From assembly GCF_009834805.1 (NCBI RefSeq), contig NZ_WVHO01000009.1:643445-707444 (forward strand): 64,000 nt of DNA. Direction: 5' to 3'. Below are positions 21,368 through 30,894 of this stretch, piece after piece. The DNA is from Saccharibacter sp. 17.LH.SD. Lineage in GTDB: Bacteria > Pseudomonadota > Alphaproteobacteria > Acetobacterales > Acetobacteraceae. A program made the translations under genes and the position numbers. Positions within the stretch are counted from its first letter, which is position 1, and the number at the start of each line of letters is the position of its first letter. The notes below the pieces were generated by a model. It was not told where the DNA came from. It ran no database searches and was given only the letters and a program-made list of their open reading frames with translations.

Positions 21368-22663
21368 ATGCCTGAACATACCAGCCAGACTGATCTAAAA
21401 TCTTTCTTTCATAGCCCGCTGAAAGAACGTGATCCAGCCGTTAGTGCGTTGCTCAATAGTGAGCTAAAACGCCAACAAGATGGGATTGAGCTGATTGCCT
21501 CAGAGAACATGACGTCTTTTGCCGTTATGGAAGCGCAAGGATCTGTCTTAACGAACAAATACGCTGAGGGTCGCCCTGGACGTCGTTATTATGGCGGGTG
21601 TATTGAGGTTGATAAGGTTGAAAGCCTAGCGATCGAGCGTGTTACCAAGCTCTTTGGCGCTGAGTTTGCGAATGTTCAGCCACATTCTGGCGCTAATGCT
21701 AACCAAGCGGCTTTTATGGCGCTGGGCAAACCAGGTGATACCATCCTGGGGATGAGCCTGGCCGCTGGTGGGCATCTTACCCATGGTGCCGCGCCAAACT
21801 ATTCAGGTAAATGGTTCAACGCTGTGCAATATGGTGTGCGCGGGGAAGATGGTTTGCTCGATTATGAAGAAATGGAGCGCCTGGCCCGTGAACATAAGCC
21901 ACGTATCATCGTAGCGGGTGGCTCAGCGTATCCACGTCATATCGACTTCGCACGTTTTCGTCGTATTGCGGATGAGGTTGGGGCCTCTTTGATGGTGGAT
22001 ATGGCCCATTATGCAGGGTTGGTTGCGGCTGGTCTTTATCCAAGCCCAGTTCCTTATGCAGATATCACAACGTCAACGACGCACAAGACACTGCAAGGCC
22101 CTCGCGGGGGGATCATCCTGACGAATGATGCTGAGTTGTTCAAAAAAATTAACTCTGCTGTGTTCCCAGGGCTTCAAGGTGGCCCGCTTATGCATGTGAT
22201 CGCTGGTAAGGCGGTGGCTTTTGGTGATGCGTTGAAGGATCACTTCAAGGTTTACCAGCAGAACGTTCTTAAAAATGCTCGTGCATTGGCTGATGAGCTG
22301 TCATCACGTGGTTTCAATATCGTGACTGGTGGGACGGATAGTCACATCGTGCTCGTTGACCTTCGCCCAAAGAAGGTGACGGGGAAGAAAGCTGAAGAGC
22401 TGATGGAACGCGCAGGAATTACGGCGAATAAGAATGCTATTCCGTTCGATCCAGAAAAACCTTTCGTGACGTCTGGGGTACGTTTGGGCAGCCCAGCGGC
22501 AACGGCACGTGGTTTCGGTGAAGCAGAATTCCGCGAAATTGGTCGTATGATTGACGAAGTGCTGAGCGCTGGGGAAGACGATACAGCGACAATCGAGCGT
22601 ATCCATAAGGAAGTGCTTGAATTGTGCCATCGTTTCCCAATTTACGATCGCGCATCAGCGTAA
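21368..22663 (+). CDS. glyA: serine hydroxymethyltransferase
   Basis: 431 residues. GlyA interconverts serine and glycine with tetrahydrofolate, using PLP, in the cytosol. The N-terminus holds [10 protein letters not shown], the pocket [14 protein letters not shown] and the PLP-lysine segment [12 protein letters not shown]; length matches the family. GGAGACAGGGACGACG precedes the ATG. The 112-base leader has no riboswitch I can recognise. It converges with the helicase gene, with a shared hairpin at the junction. Confidence 0.98.
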   Translation: MPEHTSQTDLKSFFHSPLKERDPAVSALLNSELKRQQDGIELIASENMTSFAVMEAQGSVLTNKYAEGRPGRRYYGGCIEVDKVESLAIERVTKLFGAEFANVQPHSGANANQAAFMALGKPGDTILGMSLAAGGHLTHGAAPNYSGKWFNAVQYGVRGEDGLLDYEEMERLAREHKPRIIVAGGSAYPRHIDFARFRRIADEVGASLMVDMAHYAGLVAAGLYPSPVPYADITTSTTHKTLQGPRGGIILTNDAELFKKINSAVFPGLQGGPLMHVIAGKAVAFGDALKDHFKVYQQNVLKNARALADELSSRGFNIVTGGTDSHIVLVDLRPKKVTGKKAEELMERAGITANKNAIPFDPEKPFVTSGVRLGSPAATARGFGEAEFREIGRMIDEVLSAGEDDTATIERIHKEVLELCHRFPIYDRASA

Positions 22664-22673
22664 GATGTCTCGT

Positions 22674-22703
22674 TCCAGCGTTGGCCGTTCTGTCAACGCT
22701 GGA
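22674..22703. terminator. hairpin between convergent glyA and helicase genes
   Basis: TCCAGCGTTG and CAACGCTGGA form a perfect 10-bp stem with a 10-base loop, beginning 11 bases after the glyA stop and overlapping the helicase stop. There is no T-run on either side, so it is at best a bidirectional transcript-end structure. Confidence 0.5.
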
Positions 22704-23874
22704 GTGTATCGTGTGTGACGATACGAATGCGGTGATTAATATGCCGCTCAATCTCTCTCAATAGCCCTCTTTCAGTCACAGAGATGAAAGAAAGGGCGCG
22801 GCCGCTGCGGCCCGCGCGCGCGGTACGCCCGATGCGGTGTACATAAGTGTCCGGTTTGGGGGGGAGATCCACATTGATGACAAGTTGAATATCCTCGATA
22901 TCAAGCCCGCGCGCTGCGATGTCTGTGGTGACAAGTATGTTCTGTGTGTCGCTCTGGAAACGGGCAAGAGCTTGTTTGCGTTCTCCGGGTGTTTGTCCGC
23001 CATGAAGGGCAAGGGCGTTGAAGCCTTTCCTCCGTAATAGACGTGCGAGCGCGTCCGCACGGTGTTTCGTCTTGACGAAAAGAATGCTTCTTCCTTGAGG
23101 AAGGCTTTGCGTAAAGAAGGTGAGAAGCGTTTTCTCTTTCTCATGTTCTTCAATAAAGAGGGCGCGTTGGCGGAGACGGCGGGGTGTAACGCTTTCTTCT
23201 GGAAGAAGAATACGCACCGGGTCATGTGTCACCTTACGGGCCAATGCCATGACGGGCTCAGGGAGGGTGGCAGAGCAGAAGACTGTTTGAGGGCGATCAG
23301 CCATATAGGGCACAAGGGCCGTCATGCTTTCTGAAAATTCTTCATCCAAAAGGCGGTCAGCTTCATCGAGTACGAGATAGATGAGTTCGCTCAGGATAAG
23401 CTCTCCATTATCGACAAGCTCTAAAAGCCGACCATGCGTGGCAACGATAATATCCGCGCCCTCTGCGAGGGCACGTGTCTGTTGAGCGCGCGGGACACCT
23501 CCACAAATAACGCGTGTCCGGACAGAAAGTTGGCGCCCTAATTGCCGGCAAATACCCGCCGTTTGCATGGCAAGGTCGCGTGTCGGTTCAAGAATGAGGA
23601 TACGTGGTGTTGAGAAGTCCTCAGTTCCTTCCTTCTCTTTGATATGAGCGAGTTTTTGTAGGGCAGGGAGAACAAAGGCTGCGGTTTTGCCTGTTCCTGT
23701 CTGGCTGGGGAGGAGAACATCGCGCCCTTGTAAGAGGGCGGGAATGCCTTCTTGCTGGATCGGTGTCGGGCGTTTCATCCCTAAGGTCCGTGCGGTTTGG
23801 CAAAGAACAGGAAGAAGGCCAAGGCTCTCGAAGTCTGTTTGTGATGAGGGGGAAGGAGGGGATGAGGGGGCCAT
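22693..23874 (-). CDS. DEAD-box RNA helicase
   Basis: 393 residues with the full motif set: Q motif TPIQQEGIPALLQG, Walker A SQTGTGKTAAF, PTRDLA, GG, ATHGRLLE, DEAD, SAT, then the second RecA domain with HGGQTPGERKQAL, TDIAARGLD and HRIGRTARAGRSG. There is only a short tail after the core, as in RhlE-like proteins. It unwinds RNA, probably in ribosome assembly or RNA decay. The short Ser/Pro-rich N-terminus is variable in the family. Confidence 0.93.
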   Translation of the reverse strand: MAPSSPPSPSSQTDFESLGLLPVLCQTARTLGMKRPTPIQQEGIPALLQGRDVLLPSQTGTGKTAAFVLPALQKLAHIKEKEGTEDFSTPRILILEPTRDLAMQTAGICRQLGRQLSVRTRVICGGVPRAQQTRALAEGADIIVATHGRLLELVDNGELILSELIYLVLDEADRLLDEEFSESMTALVPYMADRPQTVFCSATLPEPVMALARKVTHDPVRILLPEESVTPRRLRQRALFIEEHEKEKTLLTFFTQSLPQGRSILFVKTKHRADALARLLRRKGFNALALHGGQTPGERKQALARFQSDTQNILVTTDIAARGLDIEDIQLVINVDLPPKPDTYVHRIGRTARAGRSGRALSFISVTERGLLREIERHINHRIRIVTHDTLQR

Positions 23875-23944
23875 GATGAATGTTCTTGTCAGATGGAAGT
23901 GAATTCGAGAGATAGAGAGTTGTTATCCCTGACGGAGCCTGCCG

Positions 23945-24880
23945 ATGCATGCAACACTTATAGCAGAAAATTTTGTTGGAATGTGGTCTCAGGCGAGAGG
24001 TTTAGCAGAGAGAGCCGGTTTTCGACACAGTCAGCAGCCCATCATAAAACGTGAGACTATCTGGAAACGGCTCCCATCACGATTATGGGTGCGCCCGTTG
24101 AGCGTGATTGAACCGATACAGCTTTCTCCTGAAACACGGCTGATCATGAGTGTTGGCGGTTGCGGTGCGGTGGTTGGGGCTGCGTTAGGGAAGCGTTATG
24201 GTCTTCCTGTTGTGCAGATTCAAAATCCACGGACGTCTCTTCACCCCTATGCTCTCGTGGTTGCGAATACGCATGATCGTTTAAAGGGAGAGAATGTGTG
24301 CGTGGCAAGGACGGCCATGCATGGCGTGACGGAGGATTTTCTACAGCAGGCACGGCAGCGCTGGGCCTCTATCATACGATGTGATGATAAGCCCGTTTTA
24401 GGTGTATTGCTGGGGGGATCTAACGGTCGGTATCGTTTTGGGGAGCTGGAGGCACAGATCATTGCTGATAAAATGGAGGCCTTCATCAAACAGCATCAGG
24501 TGCATTGTGTTGTGACCTCGTCACGGCGGACAAGTGAGCGAGCGGTGGCTCTTCTTAAAAAGCGGCTTGAGCCTTACGGAGCATGTTTTAGGGGGGGGGA
24601 GGGGGAAGAGAATCCTTATGCCGGTATTTTGGCGTGTTCGGATTGTCTGGCTGTGACAACTGATAGTGTGTCAATGATTTCTGAAGCCGTGGCGACGACA
24701 CAACCTGTTGGTATTTTGCCTTTAACGGGGCATTCCACACGTATAGGAGAATTTATTGATCTCCTGATGAGGGTTGGGCGCGTACAGTCTTTTGATGTTA
24801 ATATGGCGCGTCAGCCGGTAGAAAAACTTGACGATACTACGCGAGCGGCAGAAGAAATACATCGTCGCATTATGCTCTGA
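23945..24880 (+). CDS. ELM1/GtrOC1-like protein (DUF1022), glycosyltransferase-like fold
   Basis: 311 residues. The MSVGGCGAVVGAALG, VQIQNPRT, LGVLLGGSNGRYRF and VTTDSVSMISEAVAT segments fit the mitochondrial-fission-ELM1-like family of bacteria, which resembles GT-B glycosyltransferases; its bacterial role is not settled. An unusual tract of nine G, then A and five G (24591-24605), lies in the coding region (RGGEGEE) and could slip. The next gene starts 17 bases later, suggesting a two-gene operon. Confidence 0.82.
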   Translation: MHATLIAENFVGMWSQARGLAERAGFRHSQQPIIKRETIWKRLPSRLWVRPLSVIEPIQLSPETRLIMSVGGCGAVVGAALGKRYGLPVVQIQNPRTSLHPYALVVANTHDRLKGENVCVARTAMHGVTEDFLQQARQRWASIIRCDDKPVLGVLLGGSNGRYRFGELEAQIIADKMEAFIKQHQVHCVVTSSRRTSERAVALLKKRLEPYGACFRGGEGEENPYAGILACSDCLAVTTDSVSMISEAVATTQPVGILPLTGHSTRIGEFIDLLMRVGRVQSFDVNMARQPVEKLDDTTRAAEEIHRRIML

Positions 24881-24897
24881 ACAGAGAAGGCAGGTTT

Positions 24898-26784
24898 ATG
24901 CTCAATGTCTGTACGTTTGGCCCTCAAGGGGGCAATGTCTTGTATAAAGCATTGTCTCATCCCTTGGTGGTGGATGTCTTGCGAGCGTTAGAACGTGAAT
25001 TGTCTGGTCGGTTTTTTGCGATCTATGACCCAGAAGGGTATCTCCCAACGCTTATAGGGCTGAACCCCGCATTGAAGCCCAGCGTGGTGTTGACCCATGA
25101 CACAGAGCAGGTTGGGAAGCCTGATGGTTTAGGAGGAACACTGAAAGCCCTCGTGGAGCTTCCGGCCGTTGAGGTAGAGTGTGTTCTGGTGGCGTCGTTT
25201 GAGCATGCCAAGATGCAGGCACGTCTAGAGGGGCTTTTAAATGGGCGTCCTCTCTATAGTTTGGAAAAAGCGCGCCTTCCATCGTCATTCCTTCCTTATA
25301 AACGACGTTATTTAGATAAACTTAATTTTGCGACGAATTTTGCTTTCTTTCGCGATCATGAAGAATTTTCAACGCGTTTGGTTACGGCCAATTATTGGTC
25401 AAATTATGGGGCAGAAAAACTCATCTATTGGTTCCGTCTTTTTGATCAAAATGGGCATGTTCTGGCGGAGTGGGAGCACAGCCTGACGGAGGCGAATGCG
25501 AGCGTTGTGGTGGATAGTCGTGAGGTGCGACAGCGCTTTAACCTTCCTCCCTTTACCGGACAGCTCTTTGTGCATGTTATTGGGGCGAAGGGGCATGATG
25601 TTGTTAAATATGCGCTTGATACGTTTGGCCGAAACGGAAACCCGAGCCTCTCGGTAACGCACGACGCTAATTCTTGGCCATCAATGCGTTTTGCTACGCT
25701 ACCAGCGCCCGACCGAGATGAAATCGTCACGGTTTGGTTACAGAATAGCCATGGCACATCCATTCCTGAGGGGGCGATTACCTTTAATCCGATGGGGGAG
25801 GAGGATCATCGCTCCATAGTGCGGGAGATTAGGCCTTACGAGACGGTAGCTGTGGATGTTGGCACGCTTTTCCCTGAGCTCACATGGCCAGCACAGTTGG
25901 AGCTCCGTTCAGGGCAACATGTTGTCCGGCCGCGCTACGAGATTAAACAACGCGGGCGGACGCGGATTGCGCATCTTAATGTTGAGCGGCGTGATTTAAC
26001 ACCAGACCCTGCGATCAAAGCTTTCCCAGCCTCTCTGGGGCGTGGTTTTGTTTTACCGTTCCCTGTTTTGGACCCTCAACGGTTTGAGAGCATCGTGCAG
26101 CCTAACCCGATGTCAGAGGCGGTTAAAACATTACCTCTTCGTATTGATATTTTTGACGAAGAAGGGCGTGAGGTTGGTTCTCATTTTTTAGGAAATTTAC
26201 CACGACATCATCGTAAAGCTCTCGCCTTGCATGAGTTAACAGACCAGGCAGGCCATGCGGATCTCGTTTATGATTTTCGTGACGGAGGGGAGGCTGACGG
26301 GTGGTTACATGCTTTGATGCGTTATCGCGACCGGCAAAGTGACCACGCGGCTGAAACGAGTTTTGGGGGGCATATTTTCAACACGGTGATGACCTGGCGC
26401 TCAGAACCGCAATCATATTCAGGGCCACCACCCGGCTTGACGACGCGTCTGTTTCTCAAGCTTGGGCAGAATGATGAAAATATGTCCTTCTGGAGCTTTT
26501 GTTGCCTCATTTATCCAACGTCAGTCGCTGGGCGTAAACCATCCGAAACGGATTTGCATCTCTATCGTGCGGATGGTGGAAAGGTCGCGCAGACACGGAT
26601 AAGCCTGCAGCCTTCTGGCTCCTTCATTGTACGCCCATATCAGCTCTTCCCAGAAGACGCGTTGCAAGAGGCTGGGGAAGGCGGGTATGTGCTGATCCGT
26701 GATTTAACCTGCCGTTTATTTGGGTATCATGGATTGGATAACGGCCAAGGGGCATTCTCTTTAGACCATATGTTTGGCTTTTAA
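24898..26784 (+). CDS. large conserved-looking protein of unknown function
   Basis: 628 residues without a signal peptide or membrane helix that I can see. The first 130 residues resemble a Rossmann-like start (FGPQGGNVLYKALSHPLV...). The rest is predicted beta-rich from alternating hydrophobic patterns, with NYWSNYGAEKLIYWFRLFD, TLFPELTWPAQLELRSG and GGHIFNTVMTWRS as striking segments. I recognise no family. It is the second gene after the ELM1-like gene, with AGAAGG/GCAGG before the ATG, so a shared envelope or polysaccharide role is a guess from the neighbour only. Confidence 0.75.
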   Translation: MLNVCTFGPQGGNVLYKALSHPLVVDVLRALERELSGRFFAIYDPEGYLPTLIGLNPALKPSVVLTHDTEQVGKPDGLGGTLKALVELPAVEVECVLVASFEHAKMQARLEGLLNGRPLYSLEKARLPSSFLPYKRRYLDKLNFATNFAFFRDHEEFSTRLVTANYWSNYGAEKLIYWFRLFDQNGHVLAEWEHSLTEANASVVVDSREVRQRFNLPPFTGQLFVHVIGAKGHDVVKYALDTFGRNGNPSLSVTHDANSWPSMRFATLPAPDRDEIVTVWLQNSHGTSIPEGAITFNPMGEEDHRSIVREIRPYETVAVDVGTLFPELTWPAQLELRSGQHVVRPRYEIKQRGRTRIAHLNVERRDLTPDPAIKAFPASLGRGFVLPFPVLDPQRFESIVQPNPMSEAVKTLPLRIDIFDEEGREVGSHFLGNLPRHHRKALALHELTDQAGHADLVYDFRDGGEADGWLHALMRYRDRQSDHAAETSFGGHIFNTVMTWRSEPQSYSGPPPGLTTRLFLKLGQNDENMSFWSFCCLIYPTSVAGRKPSETDLHLYRADGGKVAQTRISLQPSGSFIVRPYQLFPEDALQEAGEGGYVLIRDLTCRLFGYHGLDNGQGAFSLDHMFGF

Positions 26785-26856
26785 AAAGGCGTTAGGTGAT
26801 GGGGAGGCTCTTGTCAGTGAGCCTCTTGGCTGGTAGAAAGCCGCTCATTACATCAT

Positions 26857-26931
26857 GGGTGCGTAGCTCAGCGGTAGAGCACTGCCTTCACACGGCAGGG
26901 GTCACAGGTTCAATCCCTGTCGTACCCACCA
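26857..26931 (+). tRNA. tRNA-Val (anticodon CAC)
   Basis: Acceptor GGGTGCG pairs with CGTACCC (one G-T pair). The D-arm holds GCTCAGCGGTAGAGC, the anticodon arm is CTGCC-TTCACAC-GGCAG giving CAC, the T-arm holds GGTTCAATCC, and CCA is encoded (26929-26931). Its 3' part and flank reappear, degraded, at 34367-34450. Confidence 0.97.
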
Positions 26932-26970
26932 TGATCAAAAACCATTCCCCCCAGAAAATAGCCAGTTTTC
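26885..26970 (+). repeat. attL-like repeat: tRNA-Val(CAC) 3' end plus flank
   Basis: The stretch from the anticodon arm through GATCAAAA and CAGAAAATAGCCAGTTTT is repeated, with substitutions, at 34367-34450. The CAGAAAATAGC-type flank also follows the second tRNA-Val (43578-43596). This is what a tRNA-targeting integrase leaves behind. Confidence 0.75.
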
Positions 26971-27058
26971 GTTTGTTTTTGTGCATGTAGCCGTAGTGTT
27001 GTGCGTTCACGGAAGTTCATCGGAATGCACGATTCATCGTTATAATTGACACGGCGGT

Positions 27059-27186
27059 TTAGCCGTGAGGATAGCTCGGGCCTGCTAAGACAGCGCGGCA
27101 TTCAGCACGCACATTCCCATAATCCCGCATCATTGTAGGAAGTTCTTCCAAGTCAGTATAAGCCTGCAATTCATGTGCTATTCCGG
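27059..27186 (-). pseudogene. 3' remnant of a phage o-spanin gene
   Basis: The minus strand reads ELPTMMRDYGNVRAECRAVL before a TAA at 27059-27061. This closely matches ELPVMMRDYGNVRAECRALS, the end of the spanin gene at 43723-43932. The 60 bases between this remnant and the tRNA also match the corresponding flank of the second tRNA-Val. No start codon or lipobox is left. It is the scar of an older prophage related to the resident one. Confidence 0.8.
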
Positions 27187-27301
27187 CGCAGTATATCGTC
27201 TGGTGCTGTCACATTAATTTTTGCGTGTTAGATGAGGACATGAGCAAGCCTACAGTGAGTTACAAACGGTATCGATTTCCGCGTGTTCTGATGGTTTCCC
27301 A

Positions 27302-27649
27302 TCAGAGAACATGAAATATTGAAGCGGTAAACCACGCAGTTAAGAACGCAACTAAGAGCGAAGGTATAAAACTTATTAATGTCACTATCCATAAAATAGT
27401 GTTTATTGGGCGGCGACGTATTAGCTCCACAGACACCAATAAGAAATTAATAACAACGAAGAGCGGCATTGCTTGGAAAAGAAGAGTTAGGGAACATAGA
27501 AAAAAAAACGCCCCCGAGTTTCTGCTGGGTGGCATGTCCCATAAAAAAAGTGAGCATACTGCCACTGCGAGGGAAGGGTATGCAGCACAGACGTCTGTGA
27601 GCAGCATGATAAGTAAGAGAATTGTTTTCCGTCGAGACAAAATGTCCAT
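27302..27649 (-). CDS. small multi-pass membrane protein, unknown
   Basis: 115 residues, mostly hydrophobic, with three to four likely membrane helices (around residues 10-35, 45-70 and 85-112) separated by short polar loops with RRRPIN. No family is recognised. It lies in the decayed part of the island between the spanin scar and a transposase remnant, and the ribosome site is weak, so it may be a relic. Confidence 0.45.
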   Translation of the reverse strand: MDILSRRKTILLLIMLLTDVCAAYPSLAVAVCSLFLWDMPPSRNSGAFFFLCSLTLLFQAMPLFVVINFLLVSVELIRRRPINTILWIVTLISFIPSLLVAFLTAWFTASIFHVL

Positions 27650-27725
27650 CCTACACTGATTATAAATTTTGAATCCTTCACCTATAAATGTGTAACATAG
27701 TGGTGACCTCCTATCGTTTTTTTCG

Positions 27726-28160
27726 TTACTCCTCGATGCGGCCAGGAAGCTTGGGCCAATGGCCGTAGATTATTTTTGTGTTGGCGAGGCGTTCGATTTC
27801 AGCGAGATAAGTTTGGGTTTTGGGGCCGCCGCGTGCTTTGTAATCGACCATGCCCTGTTGGGTCTTAATATGATCTGCTGTAGCGGCGATGAGGACAATA
27901 GAGAGGAAGGATGATGCTGTTTTTTCATAGCGTGTTGTGACAGCCCGCCATGTTGTGATGTGCCTCTTCCTTTTTGTTGACCTAGCGTGGGATAGTATCT
28001 GCAATATTAGATATCGTATAAGGTAGGAAAAATTATCGTTAATGGGCCGTATCGTATCCCGAGAAAAACAGGCGTTAGGTTCGCGGTCCCCAGTGTAAGC
28101 TGGATGTGCTTCTGAACGAGAAATGGGCTTCTTTCTTATTGTCGCCCCAGTCGGTATCAT
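27726..28160 (-). pseudogene. IS5-like transposase remnant
   Basis: The open frame of 144 residues contains WRAVTTRYEKTASSFLSIVL (27891-27950), the highly conserved C-terminal signature of IS5-family DDE transposases (R-A/I-A/T-TRYEK-A--FL). The N-terminal IPTGATIRKKPIS resembles the segment preceding it in such proteins. The parts between and after are not transposase-like, the catalytic residues are missing and I find no terminal repeats. It sits directly upstream of the second type I system. Confidence 0.6.
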
Positions 28161-28191
28161 TGCCTCAAAACATGACCCTTAGGAGCGTATT

Positions 28192-29712
28192 TTGAGCATT
28201 GAGAAAACCTTGTTTGCTGCAGCTAACAAAATGCGTGGGGCTATGGATGCTGGGGAGTATAAGCATATTGCCCTTGGCTTGTTGTTTTTACGCTATGTCT
28301 CAGAAGCGTTCGTTCGTCAGAGAGAGGTGATTGTTTCTGAAGGGGGAGACCCAGAGGATCGCGACGAATATCTGGCTGAAAGTGTCTTTTTTGTTCCCCA
28401 AGTTGCGCGATGGGAGACATTGAAGGCAGAGGCGAAAGATACGCAAATCGGCATCAAAATTGATGAGGCGATGCGCAAGATTGAGGCTGAAAACCCGATC
28501 TTGAAAGGGGCTCTTCCTAAAGGGTTTGGGCGTGAGAGTATCGCGCCGACCTTACTCAGTGGGTTGATTGATTTATTTTCTAACAAGCTGCCCTTGAATG
28601 GCACTCAAGCAGACTTTGACCTGATCGGTCGGGTTTATGAATATTGTATTGGTGAGTTTGCCGGAGAAGAGGGCAAGCGGGGTGGAGAATTCTACACGCC
28701 AAAATCCATTGTTGAGACGTTGATTGAAATGATCGAGCCGACTCATGGGCGCGTCTATGACCCGTGCTGCGGGACGGGAGGCTTCTTTGTTCAGTCAGAA
28801 AAGTTCATAACTGCCCACCAAGGGCGACGCGATGATATCGCTATTTACGGGCAGGAGAGGAACCATACGACGTTTGGGCTTGCCCGGATGAATCTTGCGA
28901 TCCGTAGTATCTTTGCTGATGTACGCTGGAATTCAGAGGGTACTTTGCTGCGTGATGAGTTCTCTGATGAACGGTTCGATTATATCCTCGCAAATCCGCC
29001 CTTTAATATTAAAGACTGGTCGGGAAAGCTGTTGCGAGAAGACCAGCGCTGGCGGTTTGGAGTGCCACCTGTTGGTAATGCGAACTTTGCGTGGATCCAG
29101 CATATCTATGCTCACCTATCGGCCAGAGGAATTGGCGGTGTTGTCATGGCGAATGGTTCCATGTCGTCCATGTCCGGTGGGGAAGGAGAGATACGCGAGG
29201 CTTTGGTAAAAGGTGAGGCCATTGATTGCATGGTCGCTCTCCCGGGTCAGCTCTTTTACGGCACACAGATTCCGGCGTGTTTGTGGATTTTGGCCAAAGA
29301 CAAATCCAACGGTCTCGCTATGGATGAGAAACTGCGTGATCGACGTGGCGAGGTGCTTTTTATTGATGCGCGAAAGATGGGGGCTCTTGTTCCTGGTTCT
29401 CGCAAGCAAAAGGAACTTTCAGCAGAGGAAGTGCACCATATCGCGGCTACCTATCACGCATGGCGTGGCGAAACGCGTGATGGTGCGTATGAGGGTGTCC
29501 CCGGCTTCTGTAAGTCAGCGACCACAGAAGAGATTGCCGCTAATGGGTTTGTCCTCACGCCCGGCCGTTATGTAGGCGCTGAGGCGGTTGAAGAAGATGA
29601 CGAACCCTTTGAGGAAAAATTCTCCCGCTTGAAAGCGATATTGCAGAAGCAGTTCGCTGAAGGTCGCCGGTTAGAGGCTGAGATTGAGAAGCGGTTGGGA
29701 GAGTTGGGATGA
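28192..29712 (+). CDS. hsdM: type I restriction-modification, modification subunit HsdM (system 2)
   Basis: 506 residues, starting at TTG 28192 with AGGAG upstream. The N-terminal helical domain begins AANKMRGAMDAGEYKHIALGLL. The core has GGEFYTPKSIVETLIEM, DPCCGTGGFFVQ (SAM binding) and the catalytic NPPF in LANPPFNIKDW. It is clearly different from the system 1 HsdM, so the two systems are not duplicates. A coiled end (FEEKFSRLKAILQKQFAEGRRLEAEIEKR, of which the last heptads are typical) precedes hsdS, which overlaps by 4 bases. Confidence 0.96.
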   Translation: MSIEKTLFAAANKMRGAMDAGEYKHIALGLLFLRYVSEAFVRQREVIVSEGGDPEDRDEYLAESVFFVPQVARWETLKAEAKDTQIGIKIDEAMRKIEAENPILKGALPKGFGRESIAPTLLSGLIDLFSNKLPLNGTQADFDLIGRVYEYCIGEFAGEEGKRGGEFYTPKSIVETLIEMIEPTHGRVYDPCCGTGGFFVQSEKFITAHQGRRDDIAIYGQERNHTTFGLARMNLAIRSIFADVRWNSEGTLLRDEFSDERFDYILANPPFNIKDWSGKLLREDQRWRFGVPPVGNANFAWIQHIYAHLSARGIGGVVMANGSMSSMSGGEGEIREALVKGEAIDCMVALPGQLFYGTQIPACLWILAKDKSNGLAMDEKLRDRRGEVLFIDARKMGALVPGSRKQKELSAEEVHHIAATYHAWRGETRDGAYEGVPGFCKSATTEEIAANGFVLTPGRYVGAEAVEEDDEPFEEKFSRLKAILQKQFAEGRRLEAEIEKRLGELG

Positions 29713-30890
29713 AGGGGTGGAAAACTCGTAAACTGGGCGATTTGATAGAATTAAAACGTGGCTATGATCTTCCATACTCCAAGCGGGAGAAGGGAGATTT
29801 TCCGATTATATCATCTTCGGGATTAAGTGGTTATCATTCGGCTTACAAAGTAAAAGGACCGGGTGTTATTGCTGGACGATATGGTACAGTTGGACAGATA
29901 TTTTTCTGTAGACACCCTTTTTGGCCATTAAATACGTCATTGTATATAGTTGATTTTCGAGAAAACTTTCCTAGATTCTGTTATTATTTCTTAAAAACGT
30001 TGGACTGGCACCAATTTAATGACAAGAGTGGCGTCCCTGGTGTCAATCGCAATGATGTTCATCAAGAGAGAGTAAAGTTCCCCCCACTCGCCGAACAAAA
30101 AGAAATAGCGGCTGTTCTGGGAGCGTTAGACGACAAGATAGAAAATAATCGCAAGACAGCAGCAACATTGGAGGAAATGGCGCGGGCATTGTATCGTTCG
30201 TGGTTTGTTGATTTTGATCCCGTTCATGCGCGCGCGGCAGGTCGTGCTCCTGCTCATATGGATGCGGCTACGGCTGCCCTTTTCCCTGATCGTTTCGGGG
30301 AAGATGGGCTGCCGGAGGGGTGGCATATATGTCATATAGGAGATGAATTAGAAATTTTTGATTCAAAACGGAGACCATTATCAAAGGCCCAGCGGTTGAA
30401 AAAAAATGGGAGTATTCCGTACTATGGAGCAACTTCTGTGATGGATTATGTAGATGAGTTTCTTTTTGATGAGGAGTTGTTACTGCTTGGAGAGGACGGA
30501 TCAGTTATCCAAGAGAGTGGGAGGCCGTTTACCCAATATATATGGGGGCCGGCCTGGGTGAATAACCATGCTCATGTATTAAAAGGTAAGAATATTTCAA
30601 TTCCTCATTTAAAATGTTTCTTTGATCAAGTGGATATTTCAGGTTTTGTAAATGGAGCTGTTCAAATGAAGTTAAATCAGAGTAACTTAAAAAAAATTCC
30701 CTTTTTGAAGGCATCTTTAATAGTACAGAAAAAGTTTGATAGTATTGTAACCATGTGGTTCCAATATATTCGTTCTCTAAGAGAACAATCCCAAACCCTC
30801 ACTACCCTACGTGACACACTTCTCCCTCGTCTCATGTCGGGAGAGCTAAGGGTGGGGAAAGCGAAAGAAATGGTCGAGGAGGTTCTTTGA
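29709..30890 (+). CDS. hsdS: type I restriction-modification, specificity subunit HsdS (system 2)
   Basis: 393 residues. Target-recognition domain 1 is at about 1-120, followed by PPLAEQKEIAAVLGALDDKIENN (longest motif PPLAEQKEIAAVLG) and the MARALYRSWFVDFDPV spacer. Domain 2 covers about 205-350, ending in LTTLRDTLLPRLMSGELRV. This spacer style (SWFVDFDPV...LLPKLLSGEL) is that of a different HsdS subgroup from system 1. The recognition domains are AT-rich. Confidence 0.95.
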   Translation: MKGWKTRKLGDLIELKRGYDLPYSKREKGDFPIISSSGLSGYHSAYKVKGPGVIAGRYGTVGQIFFCRHPFWPLNTSLYIVDFRENFPRFCYYFLKTLDWHQFNDKSGVPGVNRNDVHQERVKFPPLAEQKEIAAVLGALDDKIENNRKTAATLEEMARALYRSWFVDFDPVHARAAGRAPAHMDAATAALFPDRFGEDGLPEGWHICHIGDELEIFDSKRRPLSKAQRLKKNGSIPYYGATSVMDYVDEFLFDEELLLLGEDGSVIQESGRPFTQYIWGPAWVNNHAHVLKGKNISIPHLKCFFDQVDISGFVNGAVQMKLNQSNLKKIPFLKASLIVQKKFDSIVTMWFQYIRSLREQSQTLTTLRDTLLPRLMSGELRVGKAKEMVEEVL

Positions 30891-30894
30891 CATC

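Noticed and set aside
27399..27659. Plus-strand 86-codon frame opposite the island membrane protein
   Set aside because: Low-complexity basic sequence, shadow of the more plausible minus-strand hydrophobic frame.
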